Source of the DNA: Flavobacterium frigoris
GTDB taxonomy: Bacteria; Bacteroidota; Bacteroidia; Flavobacteriales; Flavobacteriaceae
DNA: 64,000 bases
Assembly: GCF_900111075.1 (NCBI RefSeq)
Contig: NZ_FOFZ01000003.1
Span: forward strand, 1 to 64,000
Direction: 5' to 3'
This document shows, in pieces, positions 32,537-41,216 of this stretch. Below the pieces are notes generated by a model. The model ran no database searches. It saw only the letters and a program-made list of their open reading frames with translations, and was not told where the DNA came from. The translations under genes and the position numbers were made by a program. How positions within the stretch are numbered: position 1 is the stretch's first letter; each line of letters begins with the position of its first letter.

Positions 32537-34052
32537 CTTTACGGGACAAAGAGAAAAAATTCTCTTTTGTCCCGTTTTTTTTTAGACCTAACTCATTGTT
32601 AATCATGTATATAGACTCGATAACCTTGTTGATTCTAGTGGTTTGTACTTGCTCCCCACGAATTGTGAAATTTTCGGGATAAATTAAACCAATTAATTCC
32701 CTTGCGTCTGCTAAGCTAGCATCATTGTAGCTGTTGTTCAGTCTAATAAGATTTTCAATACCACTATTCAATAGTCCAGCTATACTTTGTTTATCGCTAC
32801 TTATTTCAGATAATTCAGATTCTAACTTAGTTATCTTTTCAGAATAATCAAGCTTCATCAGCCTGTAGTCTGACGGATCAATTTGCATTGTTGAAAGTAA
32901 GTCTCGCGCATTGCTTAATCTATTTTCATAATTTTTTACTTGTTCTAAAATTCGCCGCTTCATTTCTCTTGCATTATCCGTCAAATCTCTATGCGTTTCT
33001 ATTAAGACGGCTGTATAGATTTTTTTCACTTCATGGAGTGGCTCATATGCTTTTAAATTCTCTACAAATAGCTCATTAGCAACTTCTGAATTTATACGAT
33101 ATTTGCATTCCGATACACAATGATAATAGTAATAGTATTTAGTGCGTCCTTTACATTTACTTCCCAATAATTTTTTCCCACATTTAGGACATGTAAAGAA
33201 TCCTCGTAAAGGAAACTCCTCTATAGTTTCAATCTTTGCTCGATAATTTCGGGATTTACCATCTAAAATATCTTGAACATTATAAAATAATCCTTCTGAA
33301 ATAATTGCCTCATGCTGCCCTACTACAAACATACTTTCTTCATCTTTATACTTTGGAATAAAAATTTTTCCACAGTAAATAGGATTTCTGATTAGAAGCC
33401 AAAAATTACTTTTACCTCTTGTAAAACCTCTTTTTTTGGCCATAAGAAATATTTGTTCTGTACTGAATACACCTTTTGATAGTTCCTCGAATGCCCATCG
33501 CATTACTGAAGCCCTAGGTTCTATCTGACTTATATACTTTTGCCCATCTTCTTTAGATTTATTTGCGTAACCGAATGGAGCTATTCCCATATAGCGCCCT
33601 TCTTTCTTTGCTCGTCGCATACCATGAAATGTATTGAGGGCTCTACGATCATTTTCGACCTCAGGAGCCGCAAGGTAAAATGCCAGCATCATTTTATTTT
33701 CAGGAACCGCTAAGTCCAATGGTTGTTCCATTGCCTGAGGTTCTACTCCTAACTTTCGAAGTTGACTAATCATCTGATATGCATCACCCGCATTTCTACT
33801 AAACCTATCCCACTTTGTAAAAAGTATAAAATCCGTCTTATTTTTATATTTTTTTAAATTTAGTAGAAGTTTCTTCCACTGCGGCCTATTAAATGTTTTA
33901 GCTGAATGATCTTCGTAAATTACATCTCGTACCGCAATAAAATTAATATCACAATACTTCCGAAGAACTTCCTCTTGATTTCGCTGGGAATATCCTCTAT
34001 CCGCCTGCTCGTCTGTACTTACACGTATATATAAATCAGCTACCTTTTTCAT
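32502..34052 (-). CDS. Serine site-specific recombinase (integrase of the conjugative element)
   Basis: The 516-residue protein has an N-terminal resolvase domain with the catalytic Ser12 in YIRVST and the DRFSRN motif, then a Recombinase domain (residues about 170-270), a zinc ribbon (CPKCGK...CVSEC, near 290-315) and a C-terminal coiled coil. This is the layout of large serine integrases, which join attP and attB without host topoisomerase. Its last 11 codons and stop lie in the tRNA-Arg gene. It starts with an overlap (ATGA) on the stop of the 53-residue gene, so the two are co-translated. It faces the tRNA, as integrases of tRNA-targeting elements usually do. Confidence 0.9.
   Translation of the reverse strand: MKKVADLYIRVSTDEQADRGYSQRNQEEVLRKYCDINFIAVRDVIYEDHSAKTFNRPQWKKLLLNLKKYKNKTDFILFTKWDRFSRNAGDAYQMISQLRKLGVEPQAMEQPLDLAVPENKMMLAFYLAAPEVENDRRALNTFHGMRRAKKEGRYMGIAPFGYANKSKEDGQKYISQIEPRASVMRWAFEELSKGVFSTEQIFLMAKKRGFTRGKSNFWLLIRNPIYCGKIFIPKYKDEESMFVVGQHEAIISEGLFYNVQDILDGKSRNYRAKIETIEEFPLRGFFTCPKCGKKLLGSKCKGRTKYYYYYHCVSECKYRINSEVANELFVENLKAYEPLHEVKKIYTAVLIETHRDLTDNAREMKRRILEQVKNYENRLSNARDLLSTMQIDPSDYRLMKLDYSEKITKLESELSEISSDKQSIAGLLNSGIENLIRLNNSYNDASLADARELIGLIYPENFTIRGEQVQTTRINKVIESIYMINNELGLKKNGTKENFFSLSRKVTLTGFKPVTS
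32505..32541. other. Probable element attachment site in the tRNA-Arg 3' half
   Basis: The serine recombinase gene abuts and overlaps the tRNA 3' half, which is the usual att position of tRNA-targeting elements. Only one copy of the tRNA 3' end was found in the window, so the core cannot be delimited and the right end is unseen. Confidence 0.4.
32541..32580 (+). terminator. Intrinsic terminator after tRNA-Arg
   Basis: The long hairpin ACGGGACAAAGAGAA / TTCTCTtTTGTCCCGT with one bulged base is followed by ten T residues. It also lies inside the last codons of the recombinase on the other strand. Confidence 0.85.
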
Positions 34053-34210
34053 GTTTGTAAATATTTAGTTACCGCTATATTAGCTATTTTTTTCATAAAC
34101 ACCAAAATTGCTTCAGCTTCTTCAAGAGTAACACATATTCCCCCCGAATTAAGTATTTTCATGGTTTTTTTAGCAGTAATTTTTCCCTTTTCATTTAATT
34201 CATTTTCCAT
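34049..34210 (-). CDS. Small 53-residue protein coupled to the recombinase
   Basis: The frame begins MENELNEKGKITAKKTMKILN and continues SGGICVTLEEAEAILVFMKK..., and its TGA stop overlaps the recombinase ATG. I know similar short proteins in front of serine recombinases in flavobacterial elements. It may assist or regulate recombination as a directionality factor, which is inference. A terminator hairpin lies just upstream (34232-34257), so it belongs to its own transcript with the recombinase. Confidence 0.65.
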   Translation of the reverse strand: MENELNEKGKITAKKTMKILNSGGICVTLEEAEAILVFMKKIANIAVTKYLQT

Positions 34211-34231
34211 TATTACCCTATTTTTATTAAC

Positions 34232-34257
34232 AAAAAAAGCCCGATAAGGGGCTTTTT
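34232..34257. terminator. Intrinsic terminator between the tra operon and the recombinase unit
   Basis: The hairpin AAAAGCCC/GGGGCTTTT is flanked by A- and T-runs. On the minus strand it ends the operon that finishes with the winged-helix gene at 34284. Confidence 0.75.
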
Positions 34258-34283
34258 ATTATGTTGATACAATTATTTAAATT

Positions 34284-34571
34284 CTATATATATTTAAAAT
34301 AAATCCTACTCCCTTGATTTCTCTTAAAAGAAGGTTCGTACTTAATATAGCCGTACTCATTTAATTCTTTGACACATTTATGATAAGTGCTTGATGCAGA
34401 TATTTTTGCTATATGCATAATTTCATAGCTAAAAACCTGGATCGGACTGGTAAAACCCCTATCCCCACTATATTTTAACAATGCGGCATAAACACCGATA
34501 TGCGTGATACTAATACGGTAATCCTTCTCAATAGCTGAAAAGAAATCTGATAAGGGTTTTAGACTTTCCAT
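34284..34571 (-). CDS. Small winged-helix/HTH protein of the element
   Basis: The 95-residue protein is predicted all-helical with a MarR/replication-initiator-like wing: ITHIGVYAALLKYSG, then SYEIMHIAKISASSTYHKCVKELNEYGYIKYEPSF. The part ASSTYHKCVKEL reads as a recognition helix. It follows the 267-residue gene by 6 bases in the operon. It is likely a DNA-binding regulator of the element. Confidence 0.65.
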   Translation of the reverse strand: MESLKPLSDFFSAIEKDYRISITHIGVYAALLKYSGDRGFTSPIQVFSYEIMHIAKISASSTYHKCVKELNEYGYIKYEPSFKRNQGSRIYFKYI

Positions 34572-34577
34572 TATTTA

Positions 34578-35381
34578 TCAAATTGAATTAGATTGCTTTC
34601 TTACTCTTTTCTTTACTTCCTTTGGTATATCAGGTTCTTCGTTATCTGCGCTTGCCCCTTGTTTTTTATTGCTCTGTTTAACAGAAGCCTTTTCGCCTTC
34701 CGACTGTTTTTCTACTTTAGCCTCTATATTGTCAATACGCTTCATGTTTGTATCGTATACATTCATTGTCTTGAATTGAGGATTAACTTCAACAAATTGC
34801 TTAACTTCCTCACCATCCTTCAAAAATGTAGCAGATTGCAAGTTTCCTCTCTTGAGAGAATCCATCAAATCTTCTTTGTATTTTGGAGTTTCTAGTTCTT
34901 TTATTGGCAGTTTCCTCAAGCTAGCCTCAAGATCGTATCCATAATTCTGATGGTACTGATTGAGTTTGAAATTCCCATTACTGTCCGTTTTCTTAAAATC
35001 CATTTGGAGCCAAGAATTATAAAGCTGTCCCTCTTTATTAGTTAGTTCTTTATTTACTGCTCGACCTTCCATTAGATTGTAAGCTTCCTTCATCGTAATA
35101 TTACTTCCTTTATTAATATAGAAAGTTTGCTCCAGCGATTCTTTAGAATTGTCTTTCTGCAAATCCACCTTGTAAGAATTAAAAAAATACATCTCACTCT
35201 GATCTGATTTTTTAAAACTTAGTGTTGCTTTGGCACGATCAACTCCGTACAGTACTTCATGATTCAATGTAAAATTAGAGGTTTGCTGCTGCATTTTCTC
35301 CTTTAATTCATTGTCCAATCCTTCTCCAAAACCAGTGTACTTAACCTGGTTACGCAAGTATTCAAAATTTTTCTCGTTCAT
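34578..35381 (-). CDS. Conserved element protein of unknown function (MNEKNFEYL type)
   Basis: The 267-residue soluble protein begins MNEKNFEYLRNQVKYTGFGE and has a repeated-looking region around residues 60-180 (SFKKSDQSEMYFFNSY, TDSNGNFKLNQYHQNYG) and a charged, low-complexity tail (residues 225-267). I recognise it as a protein regularly carried in Bacteroidota conjugative elements, without known function. It lies downstream of traN. Confidence 0.7.
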   Translation of the reverse strand: MNEKNFEYLRNQVKYTGFGEGLDNELKEKMQQQTSNFTLNHEVLYGVDRAKATLSFKKSDQSEMYFFNSYKVDLQKDNSKESLEQTFYINKGSNITMKEAYNLMEGRAVNKELTNKEGQLYNSWLQMDFKKTDSNGNFKLNQYHQNYGYDLEASLRKLPIKELETPKYKEDLMDSLKRGNLQSATFLKDGEEVKQFVEVNPQFKTMNVYDTNMKRIDNIEAKVEKQSEGEKASVKQSNKKQGASADNEEPDIPKEVKKRVRKQSNSI

Positions 35382-35407
35382 GATTCTTATATTTAAATGA
35401 TTACTAT

Positions 35408-36253
35408 TTATAATTTCGGTAGAACAGTAAGCTGTAAAAGCTTTTTATTCTTCAACCTAAGTTCAAGGTGCCGACCACCATTCTTCTCTATTAGTTGAAT
35501 TACTAAATGTTTCTTATCTGGAATCGTAAACTTGGGCAGCGCAAAAACCGCCGTGTTCTCAGACTCTCCTTTTATAGCAGTTGGTTTATTATAACTCATT
35601 ATCGGTACGATTTCCAATTCTTGGGAAGCGGTACGTTTTACCTTTTTGCTGTCTCGTATAAAAAATCGGAGCTGGTCGATATCATAATTTATTTTAGAAT
35701 CGTTGAGAACTCTTGTCCTATAATACAACACATCATCTCTTATAAAGATTCCAGTGAGTTGAAATTTAATCTGATCCTTTTTTTTCTTTGCACCGGAGAT
35801 CTTATTTCCATTGTAAAAAGCAACTTTGGAATATTTTTCTACCTCCTCTTCGTTCGCACCCTCCGCTGTAAAGTACATTTCTGGACTTTCTGCCTTAGTT
35901 GTATGTAGACTGAGATTTAATTGCGGTGATTCGTCATCGTAGTTTACCACAAACGAATACAGCTTGGCATCTGAGGTGATCACCGTAAGGTTGGTAGAAA
36001 TAAATCCCTGCTGTGCCGCTTTAATATGCAATACGTTCTCTAGTCCTTTCGCTTTCTGCACTAATACATCTTGGCTCCCTCGGTCTACGGTTTTAATAGT
36101 ATAAGGAAATACGATAGTCGTAGTTTTCGAATACCCGATAAAAAGCGAGTCCGATGCGACTTCTTCAAAATAATTCCCTTCCGTTTGTTGTGCAAAGGCT
36201 CCATTGGAAAACATCCATAATAAAGCCACTAGTAATACATTAATTTTTTTCAT
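35408..36253 (-). CDS. traN: Conjugative transposon protein TraN (DUF4138)
   Basis: The 281-residue protein has a signal peptide ending near AFAQQ and a beta-rich body. The segment SKTTTIVFPYTIKTVDRGSQDVLVQKAKGLENVLHIKAAQQGF fits TraN of Bacteroides-type conjugation systems, which is a periplasmic/outer-membrane core component (VirB9-like role). It follows traM by 18 bases. Confidence 0.85.
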   Translation of the reverse strand: MKKINVLLVALLWMFSNGAFAQQTEGNYFEEVASDSLFIGYSKTTTIVFPYTIKTVDRGSQDVLVQKAKGLENVLHIKAAQQGFISTNLTVITSDAKLYSFVVNYDDESPQLNLSLHTTKAESPEMYFTAEGANEEEVEKYSKVAFYNGNKISGAKKKKDQIKFQLTGIFIRDDVLYYRTRVLNDSKINYDIDQLRFFIRDSKKVKRTASQELEIVPIMSYNKPTAIKGESENTAVFALPKFTIPDKKHLVIQLIEKNGGRHLELRLKNKKLLQLTVLPKL

Positions 36254-36271
36254 GTTTATAATTTTTTGATT

Positions 36272-37582
36272 TTAATTGGAATCATTTTGTTTTTGGTTGT
36301 CATCGAGAAGCAATACTTGATAGCCAGCTTTTACAACCACTTTAACCAACTTAACTTTCTTGCTTAGCAGGCTTTTGGCAGCCTCTATTCCAGCTCCCGC
36401 AGCCTGCGCTCCCCAGGAATCGTCAAGAGTTCCCATTCCAATGCTCTGCATCGAACGATCTGCAGTTGTTTTTGCAACATCTCTATTAATAGTGCCTGGA
36501 ATATAAATCCCATCCAATCCATCCATATCGTAGACTGAAAGTGCTACTGGAAACAAGGAGTTATTATATCTAATGCTATTTATTTTGATACTCAATCGCT
36601 CTCCTTGTAAAGAAGCTATTCCAAATAGAAAATGATCTTTTGGTATTGCGACTCCATTAATATAAATCGCATTGGTTAGCCTCAGTTTTACTGTCGAACC
36701 AGTAACGATTACTTGGGTTTCATGAATCACAGCCGATATCGTATTTTGCATATCGACACTACTAGCATTTTCATCAAAAGAATAAAAGCCATTACCCTTG
36801 GATTGTCCATTAGTGACCAAAGGATTTATGAGACTGTTTTGTACTAATGAAACTATCCCTTCCGTCGTTTTACTGCTGATCGTGAACACTTGTCCACGAT
36901 TTTCTTTCGAAACTTTTCGCAGTCTCTCTTGTACTCTTTCAGGATGCTGAATATCAAGTATGTTTTCTAGCATTCCACTGAGTTGCTTCAATTCGGGATC
37001 CTGATCTCCTTTCTGCCCATCCATAGTACTTATCATGTGTTCTAACCTATTAATATCATCAGAATGTATTTCTGAAGTAGTGGGTTTTGCATATTGATTC
37101 GAACCATGATTCTGTTCCATAACTATCGTTGGACCATTTATAGCCTTCTGTAATGCTTCCAGTTTTTTATGAATTTTTTCTTCATTTGAATCTCGATAAA
37201 CCGATGTATTTAATCCGCCGTTTCCATTGGCATAATTACTTTCTTGAAAATCGGTATCCGTTTCAGTTTCCATTCCATTTTTCTGAAAAGATTGACTCAG
37301 ATAATTTGGATCATTTTTGATAAGTTCATCCAGCTTTACTGAATCGATTGCAGCTTGTTCGTAATATTTCATCTTATCTAAGAAAAGTGCTTCTCTCCCG
37401 TTTGCATCTGGAAGCTTTGTATTAAAACCTGTTTTTTCGACTGCCTCTAAAGTAGCGGCATCCATTTTACCTCCTCCTAGAATCCAAAATAGAGCTGTAA
37501 TAAAGGGAAGGATCAAGAGCGGCAATACCATAAGCATCTTGCGTTGTCTTTGCATTTTTAGTGATTCTGTTTTTCGTTCCAT
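36272..37582 (-). CDS. traM: Conjugative transposon protein TraM (VirB10-like)
   Basis: The 436-residue protein has an N-terminal membrane anchor (LLILPFITALFWILGGG), a long linker rich in Asn and Gln, and a C-terminal beta domain with TTEGIVSLVQNSL, AVIHETQVIVTGSTVKLRL and IYIPGTINRDVAKTTADRSMQSIGM. This is the layout of VirB10-like core proteins that span the envelope. It lies between the small TraL-like gene and traN. Confidence 0.88.
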   Translation of the reverse strand: MERKTESLKMQRQRKMLMVLPLLILPFITALFWILGGGKMDAATLEAVEKTGFNTKLPDANGREALFLDKMKYYEQAAIDSVKLDELIKNDPNYLSQSFQKNGMETETDTDFQESNYANGNGGLNTSVYRDSNEEKIHKKLEALQKAINGPTIVMEQNHGSNQYAKPTTSEIHSDDINRLEHMISTMDGQKGDQDPELKQLSGMLENILDIQHPERVQERLRKVSKENRGQVFTISSKTTEGIVSLVQNSLINPLVTNGQSKGNGFYSFDENASSVDMQNTISAVIHETQVIVTGSTVKLRLTNAIYINGVAIPKDHFLFGIASLQGERLSIKINSIRYNNSLFPVALSVYDMDGLDGIYIPGTINRDVAKTTADRSMQSIGMGTLDDSWGAQAAGAGIEAAKSLLSKKVKLVKVVVKAGYQVLLLDDNQKQNDSN

Positions 37583-37598
37583 ACTATTGATTTTTAAA

Positions 37599-38081
37599 TT
37601 ATGAGCGATAATAATTCTCTACGATAACAAGGCTGTCTAATAATCCAGGGCGAGATCTTAGTATACTGTCCTGTACCAGCTTTCCAGTAGGACTGCGTCC
37701 CAAACTATCCATATACATCTGGAAACGAGCCATTCGTTCTATTTGGGTTTTACTTAATGATGTATTAAGCGTTGTACTTTTAGTATCGAATGCTACTGTA
37801 TTGGTCGGCCTACTAATTATGCTACGTTCTATCTTGTTTGAGTTTTCATTTAGGCCATCTACAATTAAATAAATGTTCCCTCCGACCGTAAATACTACAA
37901 AACAAAATAAGATTACGATCCAGCTTTTTGCAGATAAATGTGCCGTCTTCTGTTCCAGCCACTGAGCGCATTTATGCTGCAACAAAAAAATGGCTTCGTT
38001 GAATCGTCCCATTGGAAATCGTTCTTTGTACTTGACACTTTCAGGACTGTTTTTGCTGTTTTTTTTAAATGTGAATTTCAT
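37599..38081 (-). CDS. Small membrane protein of the conjugation operon (TraL-like position)
   Basis: The 160-residue protein has one membrane segment at about residues 52-75 (WIVILFCFVVFTVGGNIYLIV) and a polar C-terminal part. It lies between TraK and TraM, the place of TraL in Bacteroides systems, but sequence alone does not show more. It overlaps nothing and follows traK by 13 bases. Confidence 0.65.
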   Translation of the reverse strand: MKFTFKKNSKNSPESVKYKERFPMGRFNEAIFLLQHKCAQWLEQKTAHLSAKSWIVILFCFVVFTVGGNIYLIVDGLNENSNKIERSIISRPTNTVAFDTKSTTLNTSLSKTQIERMARFQMYMDSLGRSPTGKLVQDSILRSRPGLLDSLVIVENYYRS

Positions 38082-38094
38082 AATCAGTTTTTTA

Positions 38095-38715
38095 TCATTT
38101 TCTGTTTTTTGAACTTAAATCTCTATTTTCAATAGTGTTCCACCGCTCTATTAAAAAACCATGTGGATTGTTGTCGCTTCGTGAAACATTGCGAAGATTG
38201 CCTTCTGTTATTAGACTTCGATAAGCAATACTTGTGGGTCTTATGATATTTTGAGTTGCATAACAACGGAACTGATAAGGATATTCATTGATGTTAATTG
38301 TTATACTATCCACAGCTATAGTTTGGCTGACATTACCGGATATAATCCCAGAATAATAACCGTTTTCTTTTAAATCATCATACACTCTTTTTGCGCTATC
38401 ATCCGCCAGATAAAGAGCCTTGGTGACATTGATTTGTATTACTTTATCATCAGGGTCAAGACTGAAAAACAGGCTGTGAAAGGTTTTTACATGATCCTTT
38501 GCTTCAACTAGAATATTATCCTTTCTATCCGATGAAAATGCTTCCAATACTTTCCCATTAGCCAGTATATAAACCTTATCCTGCATTTGCGAAACCAGAC
38601 TAAAACTTTTGTAAAGAGCAAAGCAACAGAGAATCACACATCCAAATACAACTAGCATTGTAAAGCCTCGAACATATCGAAAGGCTGTGTCAATATTTTT
38701 CATTTTGCTAAACAT
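38095..38715 (-). CDS. traK: Conjugative transposon protein TraK (VirB8-like)
   Basis: The 206-residue protein has one N-terminal membrane segment (MLVVFGCVILCCFALYKSF) and a periplasmic domain with DKVYILANGKVLEAFSSDR and HVKTFHSLFFSLDPDD. It matches TraK of Bacteroides-type systems, the VirB8-like inner-membrane scaffold. Its place after traJ agrees. Confidence 0.88.
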   Translation of the reverse strand: MFSKMKNIDTAFRYVRGFTMLVVFGCVILCCFALYKSFSLVSQMQDKVYILANGKVLEAFSSDRKDNILVEAKDHVKTFHSLFFSLDPDDKVIQINVTKALYLADDSAKRVYDDLKENGYYSGIISGNVSQTIAVDSITININEYPYQFRCYATQNIIRPTSIAYRSLITEGNLRNVSRSDNNPHGFLIERWNTIENRDLSSKNRK

Positions 38716-38733
38716 GATATTTAAATTTAGAGA

Positions 38734-39930
38734 TTAAGAATTGCCTTTTAATTTATCACCCATATGACTATTCTTGTCATTGAAGTACGGAGTGGAACTA
38801 CTAGAGCCCGACATGCTTTGAGACATACGACTTGCCGCATTTCCCATCGCATCCGCCATCATACTGGCACCAGTACCCACGCTACTTACTGCAGAATTTG
38901 TAGTATTACTAAAAATGGTGGTTACCTTTTGACTCAATGCTCCTCCACCGCCTGCATGAACTATGTAATTTGCTACCGAGGGAACTGTAAAATAACCTAC
39001 AATCCCAATAATCATGAATACCAGATACGCCATATCGGTTCTACTAAAAAAAGTATCTCCATAATCATTTACCTGAGCAATGTCGAGTTGTAACATCTTC
39101 TCCTGTATTTTACCGATGATACTGCCAAAAATATTGGCAACAGGAAGCCACAGGTAAATATTGATGTATCTGGCCAGCCAAACGGTCAAAGTATGTTGAA
39201 AACCATCAAATACAGCGATTCCAAATACTAAGGGACCTAATATGGATAGAACCACCAGCTGAAATGTTCGCAGGGTATCGATACACAGTGAAGCTGCTTC
39301 AAACAATACTCTTAGTACTTCACTCATCCATTCCTTAACCGAGTTGCGAAAATTAAATGATGCCTTCGCCATAGCAAATTTGACATCGTTTCCGATCCCT
39401 TCAAGCATTCCTTGACTATCAGGGTTTGCATTATCGTGTGTATATTTATACCATCTATCCTGATCACCACTTCCTGATTCTCCAACATACATCTGCCAGG
39501 AATTGGTACTTTTAATAGCTTCTTCTTTCTTTTGCAACAATAATCCAATAGCGTTGTTAGATCCTTCTACCATCGCCGCTGTTGCTGTAACAGTAGGCTT
39601 CATTACTCCGTTAATCAAGTCCAAGACCGAAGGAAAAATCATAATACAGAAACCGATAACAAAAGGCCGTAGCAGCGGATAAAAATCTATTGGTTCTGCA
39701 TTAGCAATATGTCGCCATACTCTTGAGCCGATATACCAAATAGCTGCAAAACCAGCAATTCCTTGACCTACGCCCAATAAACTATTACATAAAGGCATCA
39801 TCTCTTCGTAGAGTTGATCCAGTACACCATGCAAACTGTTCATGTCGTCCCCTACACTTTGCGCCTGAATCGCAAAGGGCAATAGTATTCCTAGGGCTGT
39901 AAATAATAGTCCCTTACTTGTCTTTGCCAT
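38734..39930 (-). CDS. traJ: Conjugative transposon protein TraJ (VirB6-like)
   Basis: The 398-residue protein has a signal-like N-terminus (FAIQAQ) and about six membrane segments, including VLSILGPLVFGIAVFDGFQ and LVFMIIGIVGYFTVPSVANYIVHAGGGG. These fit TraJ, the polytopic inner-membrane channel component. The Ser-rich C-terminus is typical. It is the fourth gene downstream of traG, after the three TraI-like genes. Confidence 0.9.
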   Translation of the reverse strand: MAKTSKGLLFTALGILLPFAIQAQSVGDDMNSLHGVLDQLYEEMMPLCNSLLGVGQGIAGFAAIWYIGSRVWRHIANAEPIDFYPLLRPFVIGFCIMIFPSVLDLINGVMKPTVTATAAMVEGSNNAIGLLLQKKEEAIKSTNSWQMYVGESGSGDQDRWYKYTHDNANPDSQGMLEGIGNDVKFAMAKASFNFRNSVKEWMSEVLRVLFEAASLCIDTLRTFQLVVLSILGPLVFGIAVFDGFQHTLTVWLARYINIYLWLPVANIFGSIIGKIQEKMLQLDIAQVNDYGDTFFSRTDMAYLVFMIIGIVGYFTVPSVANYIVHAGGGGALSQKVTTIFSNTTNSAVSSVGTGASMMADAMGNAASRMSQSMSGSSSSTPYFNDKNSHMGDKLKGNS

Positions 39931-39942
39931 ACTATTCTTTGT

Positions 39943-40578
39943 TTAGTTATTCGTCTTGTAAATGTTACGCAAAACACGTACATCATTACGCTCTTTTGCG
40001 CGCTGGATCGCTAATACACTAGTATTGTTATTAAAACTTCGCAGAAATAAAACTTTCTCCTGCATATCAGCATAAATCTTGTCAATAGCTGCAAGCCTTT
40101 CCTCATCGTTCATTCTTAATGTATTAGCAGTAATAACCGTGACCAATTCGTCTAAATTTCGGAGGCTCTGTTGCAGCAAGTTATCATACACTCTTGCGCA
40201 ATAGGCTATTTCATCAGGACTAAAATTGCCACCATTTCTGAACCCTTCAAATGCGGATTTGTATTCTTTTACTAAAAGCAATTGGTATTTCACAATCTCA
40301 CCAACTCTCTTATATTTACGTACCGTTGGACTTACCTGCATCAATGCGTCAAGGAATGTTTCATGGAGGCTAAAATTACCATGAGATAAATCTTTGATCG
40401 TGTTGTATCCTCCACTAACAATTTGATACCCTTTTTTCATTTCACTAAGAATCTGCTTGAATTGCGCCAATTTTTCTATGTTGAGCAGTAGTTGCTGCAT
40501 TTCCTGTGATTGGCCTGAAATCCGAGGCGGACAAAAGAAACTCATCAAAAGAACAGCTATAATTATTATCTTTTTCAT
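39943..40578 (-). CDS. Helical exported conjugation protein (TerB-like label in databases), paralogue 3
   Basis: The 211-residue protein has a signal peptide ending near ISGQ and a helical body. It is clearly paralogous to the gene at 40578 (shared IxDLSxGNFSLH, NxDELVTVI, ERLAAIDKIYADM and RAKExxDVRxxRNI). Such proteins are often annotated TerB-like; nothing here supports tellurite resistance. A VirB5-like role near the pilus is plausible. Its start overlaps the stop of the previous gene by one base. Confidence 0.75.
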   Translation of the reverse strand: MKKIIIIAVLLMSFFCPPRISGQSQEMQQLLLNIEKLAQFKQILSEMKKGYQIVSGGYNTIKDLSHGNFSLHETFLDALMQVSPTVRKYKRVGEIVKYQLLLVKEYKSAFEGFRNGGNFSPDEIAYCARVYDNLLQQSLRNLDELVTVITANTLRMNDEERLAAIDKIYADMQEKVLFLRSFNNNTSVLAIQRAKERNDVRVLRNIYKTNN

Positions 40579-41204
40579 TAGAAATTGGAATTAATGCCAT
40601 GCATGTTACGGCTTATTTTCAGATCTTTCTTTTCTTTAGCTCTTGACAAAGCCAATAATTGTGTTTGCTTATTATAGCTTTCACCAAAACTGTAATTATC
40701 TAACATATTGAGATATATTGCGTCTATACGTTTGATTCGCTCCTCTTCTTTCATTTCAAGTTGACCATCCATTACTATAGTCACGAGTTCCTCCATATTA
40801 GCTTCACAATTTTCAATTAATCGATCTACTACTCTTTTGATATACGCTATTTCATCTCCGTGAAATAGATCATCCCGGTGCACTTGCTTAATAATGAAAC
40901 GGGAACTATGAATGATTTTTAGCTGTAGCGCAATAATATCGGCCACCTTGAAATAGTTTTTTATTTTTGGATTGACTGTTTTTAATGAGCTGAAATAATT
41001 GCTGTGAAGATTAAACTCCCCTCGCTTGAAATCTCCTATTGTCGTTAGTCCATTTTTGACTACAGAATATCCTTTTTGTGCATAATCAGTATAGATCCTT
41101 AAAGCAGCAATTTGCTGCAGCAACACTTTTCTTTGCTTAGCTTGTCCCTGTAAATTATTGGTGAACAAGCCTATAAATAGTAGATATAAAAATATTTTTT
41201 TCAT
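40578..41204 (-). CDS. Helical exported conjugation protein, paralogue 2
   Basis: The 208-residue protein has a signal peptide (LFTNNLQGQ) and the same layout as its neighbour at 39943: GDFKRGEFNLHSNYF, ANMEELVTIVMD, ERIKRIDAIYLNM. Tandem duplication of one exported helical gene explains both. It follows the TraI-like gene by 12 bases. Confidence 0.75.
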   Translation of the reverse strand: MKKIFLYLLFIGLFTNNLQGQAKQRKVLLQQIAALRIYTDYAQKGYSVVKNGLTTIGDFKRGEFNLHSNYFSSLKTVNPKIKNYFKVADIIALQLKIIHSSRFIIKQVHRDDLFHGDEIAYIKRVVDRLIENCEANMEELVTIVMDGQLEMKEEERIKRIDAIYLNMLDNYSFGESYNKQTQLLALSRAKEKKDLKISRNMHGINSNF

Positions 41205-41216
41205 GGACTTATTATT

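Noticed and set aside
39943..41204. Tellurite resistance (TerB) reading of two paralogues
   Set aside because: They have signal peptides, lie in a conjugation operon, and show no TerB metal-binding acidic motif.
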